A DNA stretch of 64,000 nucleotides from contig NZ_FXWP01000011.1 in the NCBI RefSeq assembly GCF_900184035.1, positions 124,001-188,000 on the forward strand, given 5' to 3'. The notes below the pieces were generated by a model, which searched no databases, was not told where the DNA came from, and saw only the letters and a program-made list of their open reading frames with translations. A program made the translations under genes and the position numbers. This document shows positions 63,115-64,000 of the stretch, piece by piece (position 1 is the stretch's first letter; every line of letters begins with the position of its first letter). This DNA is from Kosakonia pseudosacchari (lineage in GTDB: Bacteria > Pseudomonadota > Gammaproteobacteria > Enterobacterales > Enterobacteriaceae).

Positions 63115-63501
63115 ATGACCCTCTTCTGGTGTGTAGTGCCAATATTGCTGTTGTTCTTTGGCAAAACGTGGAGTTCGGCGAAAATCCGCGAGTATTATCG
63201 CCGTTCGCAGCGCGCGCTTGAGGCGACCGTTGCCGCTGAGATGGATAATCAGTAACCTTCCTGGATAAACGATGTCGCTCGGCGTGCGCAATTTAGCGCC
63301 TCGCTGTGCAAACTGTGCCTGAAAAAAGAGGTGCCCGACTGGTTTCTGGAGAGCATTGCCGGTAACGACGAGGGAATGGGATTTCTGACCCGGCACGCTG
63401 CGCTGATGGAAACCTTTGGCGCGCCATTTTGCGACCAGGTGCAGGCTGCCGCTGAGCTGGTCGATAGCGCCTGGCAACGTTCAAAACTGCGCGGTTACTA
63501 A
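63115..63501 (+). pseudogene. Unrecognised small membrane-anchored protein gene, interrupted by an in-frame stop
   Basis: The ATG at 63115 encodes an N-terminal membrane helix (MTLFWCVVPILLLFFG) and a basic amphipathic stretch (KIREYYRRSQRALEATVAAE), then meets TAA at 63253-63255 (codon 47). The same frame continues without stop for 81 further codons to 63501. That part has convincing protein-like composition (LCLKKEVPDWFLESIAGND, LTRHAALMETFGAPFCDQV) but no good start of its own. One base change would restore a 128-residue protein. The first 46 codons alone could still be a functional small protein. I do not recognise the family. Confidence 0.5.
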
Positions 63502-63610
63502 GCGGCGGTGAAATACCCGCCATTTATACCGCGGTTCTCGCCATTGATGGCTCCTGTCTCTTATCCTTTGATTAACGTCTGCCAAAGTGCAGTTTAAACG
63601 CGGCCGTAAG

Positions 63611-63628
63611 GCAGAATGATAATTCTGC
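63611..63628. promoter_or_regulatory. 18-bp palindrome of unknown role
   Basis: GCAGAATGATAATTCTGC, 7-bp arms around GATA. It contains TGATAAT, one half of a Fur box. It lies in the 459-base stretch 63502-63960, which has no supported gene and probably carries the control region of the gene starting at 63961. Confidence 0.35.
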
Positions 63629-63752
63629 AATTCCGACACTGCCTGTTATTTCCTGCTGTCACGCCGTAGAGCTGTCCGCCGCTTTCCACTTTTTAACACG
63701 CCACTTTTTCCCCGACAGGGAAGTGAAACGATAATTCTTGCCTGAAAGTTAA

Positions 63753-63773
63753 GAATGCGTATAGTTCTCATTC
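63753..63773. promoter_or_regulatory. Fur-box-like palindrome upstream of the 63961 gene
   Basis: A 21-base imperfect palindrome with GAATG and CATTC ends and 7 of 10 arm positions paired; the minus strand reads GAATGAGAAC in its left half, a form seen in Fur boxes. It lies about 190 bases before the start of the exported-protein gene at the window edge. Confidence 0.4.
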
Positions 63774-63960
63774 TCTTTGGTGTTTGTGGGCGCAGCAAGG
63801 ATATTCCCCGCAATAACAGTGAGCGTGAAGGCTGACAGGGAACACTGAAAAGCCGTGACGAGCTGCGCCGGGCCAAATCAGCCCTTACAAACAATCGCGC
63901 ACCTGATGCGTGGCGAGGGCGCTCGTCTGCTTTGATGACATTAACGGTAAAGGATCTCCC

Positions 63961-64000
63961 ATGAAGATGAACACTTCCGTGCTGGCTCTGCTGGCAGCGA
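63961..64000 (+). CDS. Start of an exported protein (partial, runs off the window)
   Basis: The last 40 bases encode MKMNTSVLALLAA, a basic start followed by a hydrophobic stretch typical of a Sec signal peptide. AAAGGATC lies upstream of the ATG. With a Fur-like site and a RyhB-like RNA nearby, an iron-uptake outer membrane receptor is one possibility, but only 13 codons are visible. Confidence 0.55.
   Translation, partial: MKMNTSVLALLAA

Noticed and set aside
63064-63477. A 137-codon minus-strand open frame near the right end
   Set aside because: It overlaps the interrupted plus-strand gene, and its product has no signal peptide, motif or plausible composition.

Overview
The window is chromosomal DNA from a gamma-proteobacterium of the family Enterobacteriaceae. 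Most proteins are collinear with and very similar to Escherichia coli counterparts, but several loci are absent from E. coli K-12, so the organism is more likely a Kosakonia/Enterobacter/Klebsiella-type relative. I cannot fix the genus from sequence alone.

Layout. Positions 1-15,470 hold a housekeeping and envelope block: bcp-gcvR divergent from dapA-bamC, purC, ypfJ-tmcA-ypfH, then ypfN-dapE-yffB, a GNAT gene, the 19-codon gene ypfM, acrD with a BaeR box, and narQ. From 15,690 to 26,050 come a frameshifted aegA, nudK, ypfG, an unrecognised periplasmic protein, and the pentose-phosphate/malic enzyme genes tktB, talA and maeB. The eut operon found between maeB and hemF in E. coli is missing; the junction carries a structured repeat. 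Positions 26,440-30,920 hold hemF-amiA, ypeA-yfeZ, yfeY and yfeX. Positions 31,080-42,860 hold sulfate/thiosulfate uptake and cysteine synthesis (cysPUWA, cysM, cysK, cysZ), pdxK, ptsHI-crr with a Cra operator, and zipA. Positions 42,930-50,110 hold ligA-ypeB, yfeH/yfeR, a FlxA-like gene behind a sigma28-type promoter, four tRNA genes (Lys, 3 x Val), and gltX.

From 50,200 the order leaves the E. coli 54-min map. A nitroreductase, ybdJ, a NIT-domain chemoreceptor with a sigma28 promoter, and ybdK form one run. A MocR-type regulator lies divergent from a four-gene polar-amino-acid-type ABC importer. A compact operon on the minus strand encodes a SiaABCD-type signalling module (CBS-like/PP2C phosphatase, SiaB-type kinase, SiaC-type phosphoprotein, GGDEF cyclase). 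Upstream of it lies an RNA gene whose core is identical over 30 nt to RyhB, followed by an ORF interrupted by one in-frame stop, a Fur-box-like palindrome and the first codons of an exported protein at the window edge.

Themes. Cysteine supply is gathered in one region. Nitrate sensing appears in NarQ and probably in the chemoreceptor. Two genes carry sigma28-type flagellar-regulon promoters. The right end has signals of iron control (RyhB-like RNA, Fur-like sites) next to a c-di-GMP switch. The least-described items are the SiaA variant with a CBS-like sensor, the RyhB paralogue, the two-copy structured repeat, and the duplicated tRNA-Lys 3' end.
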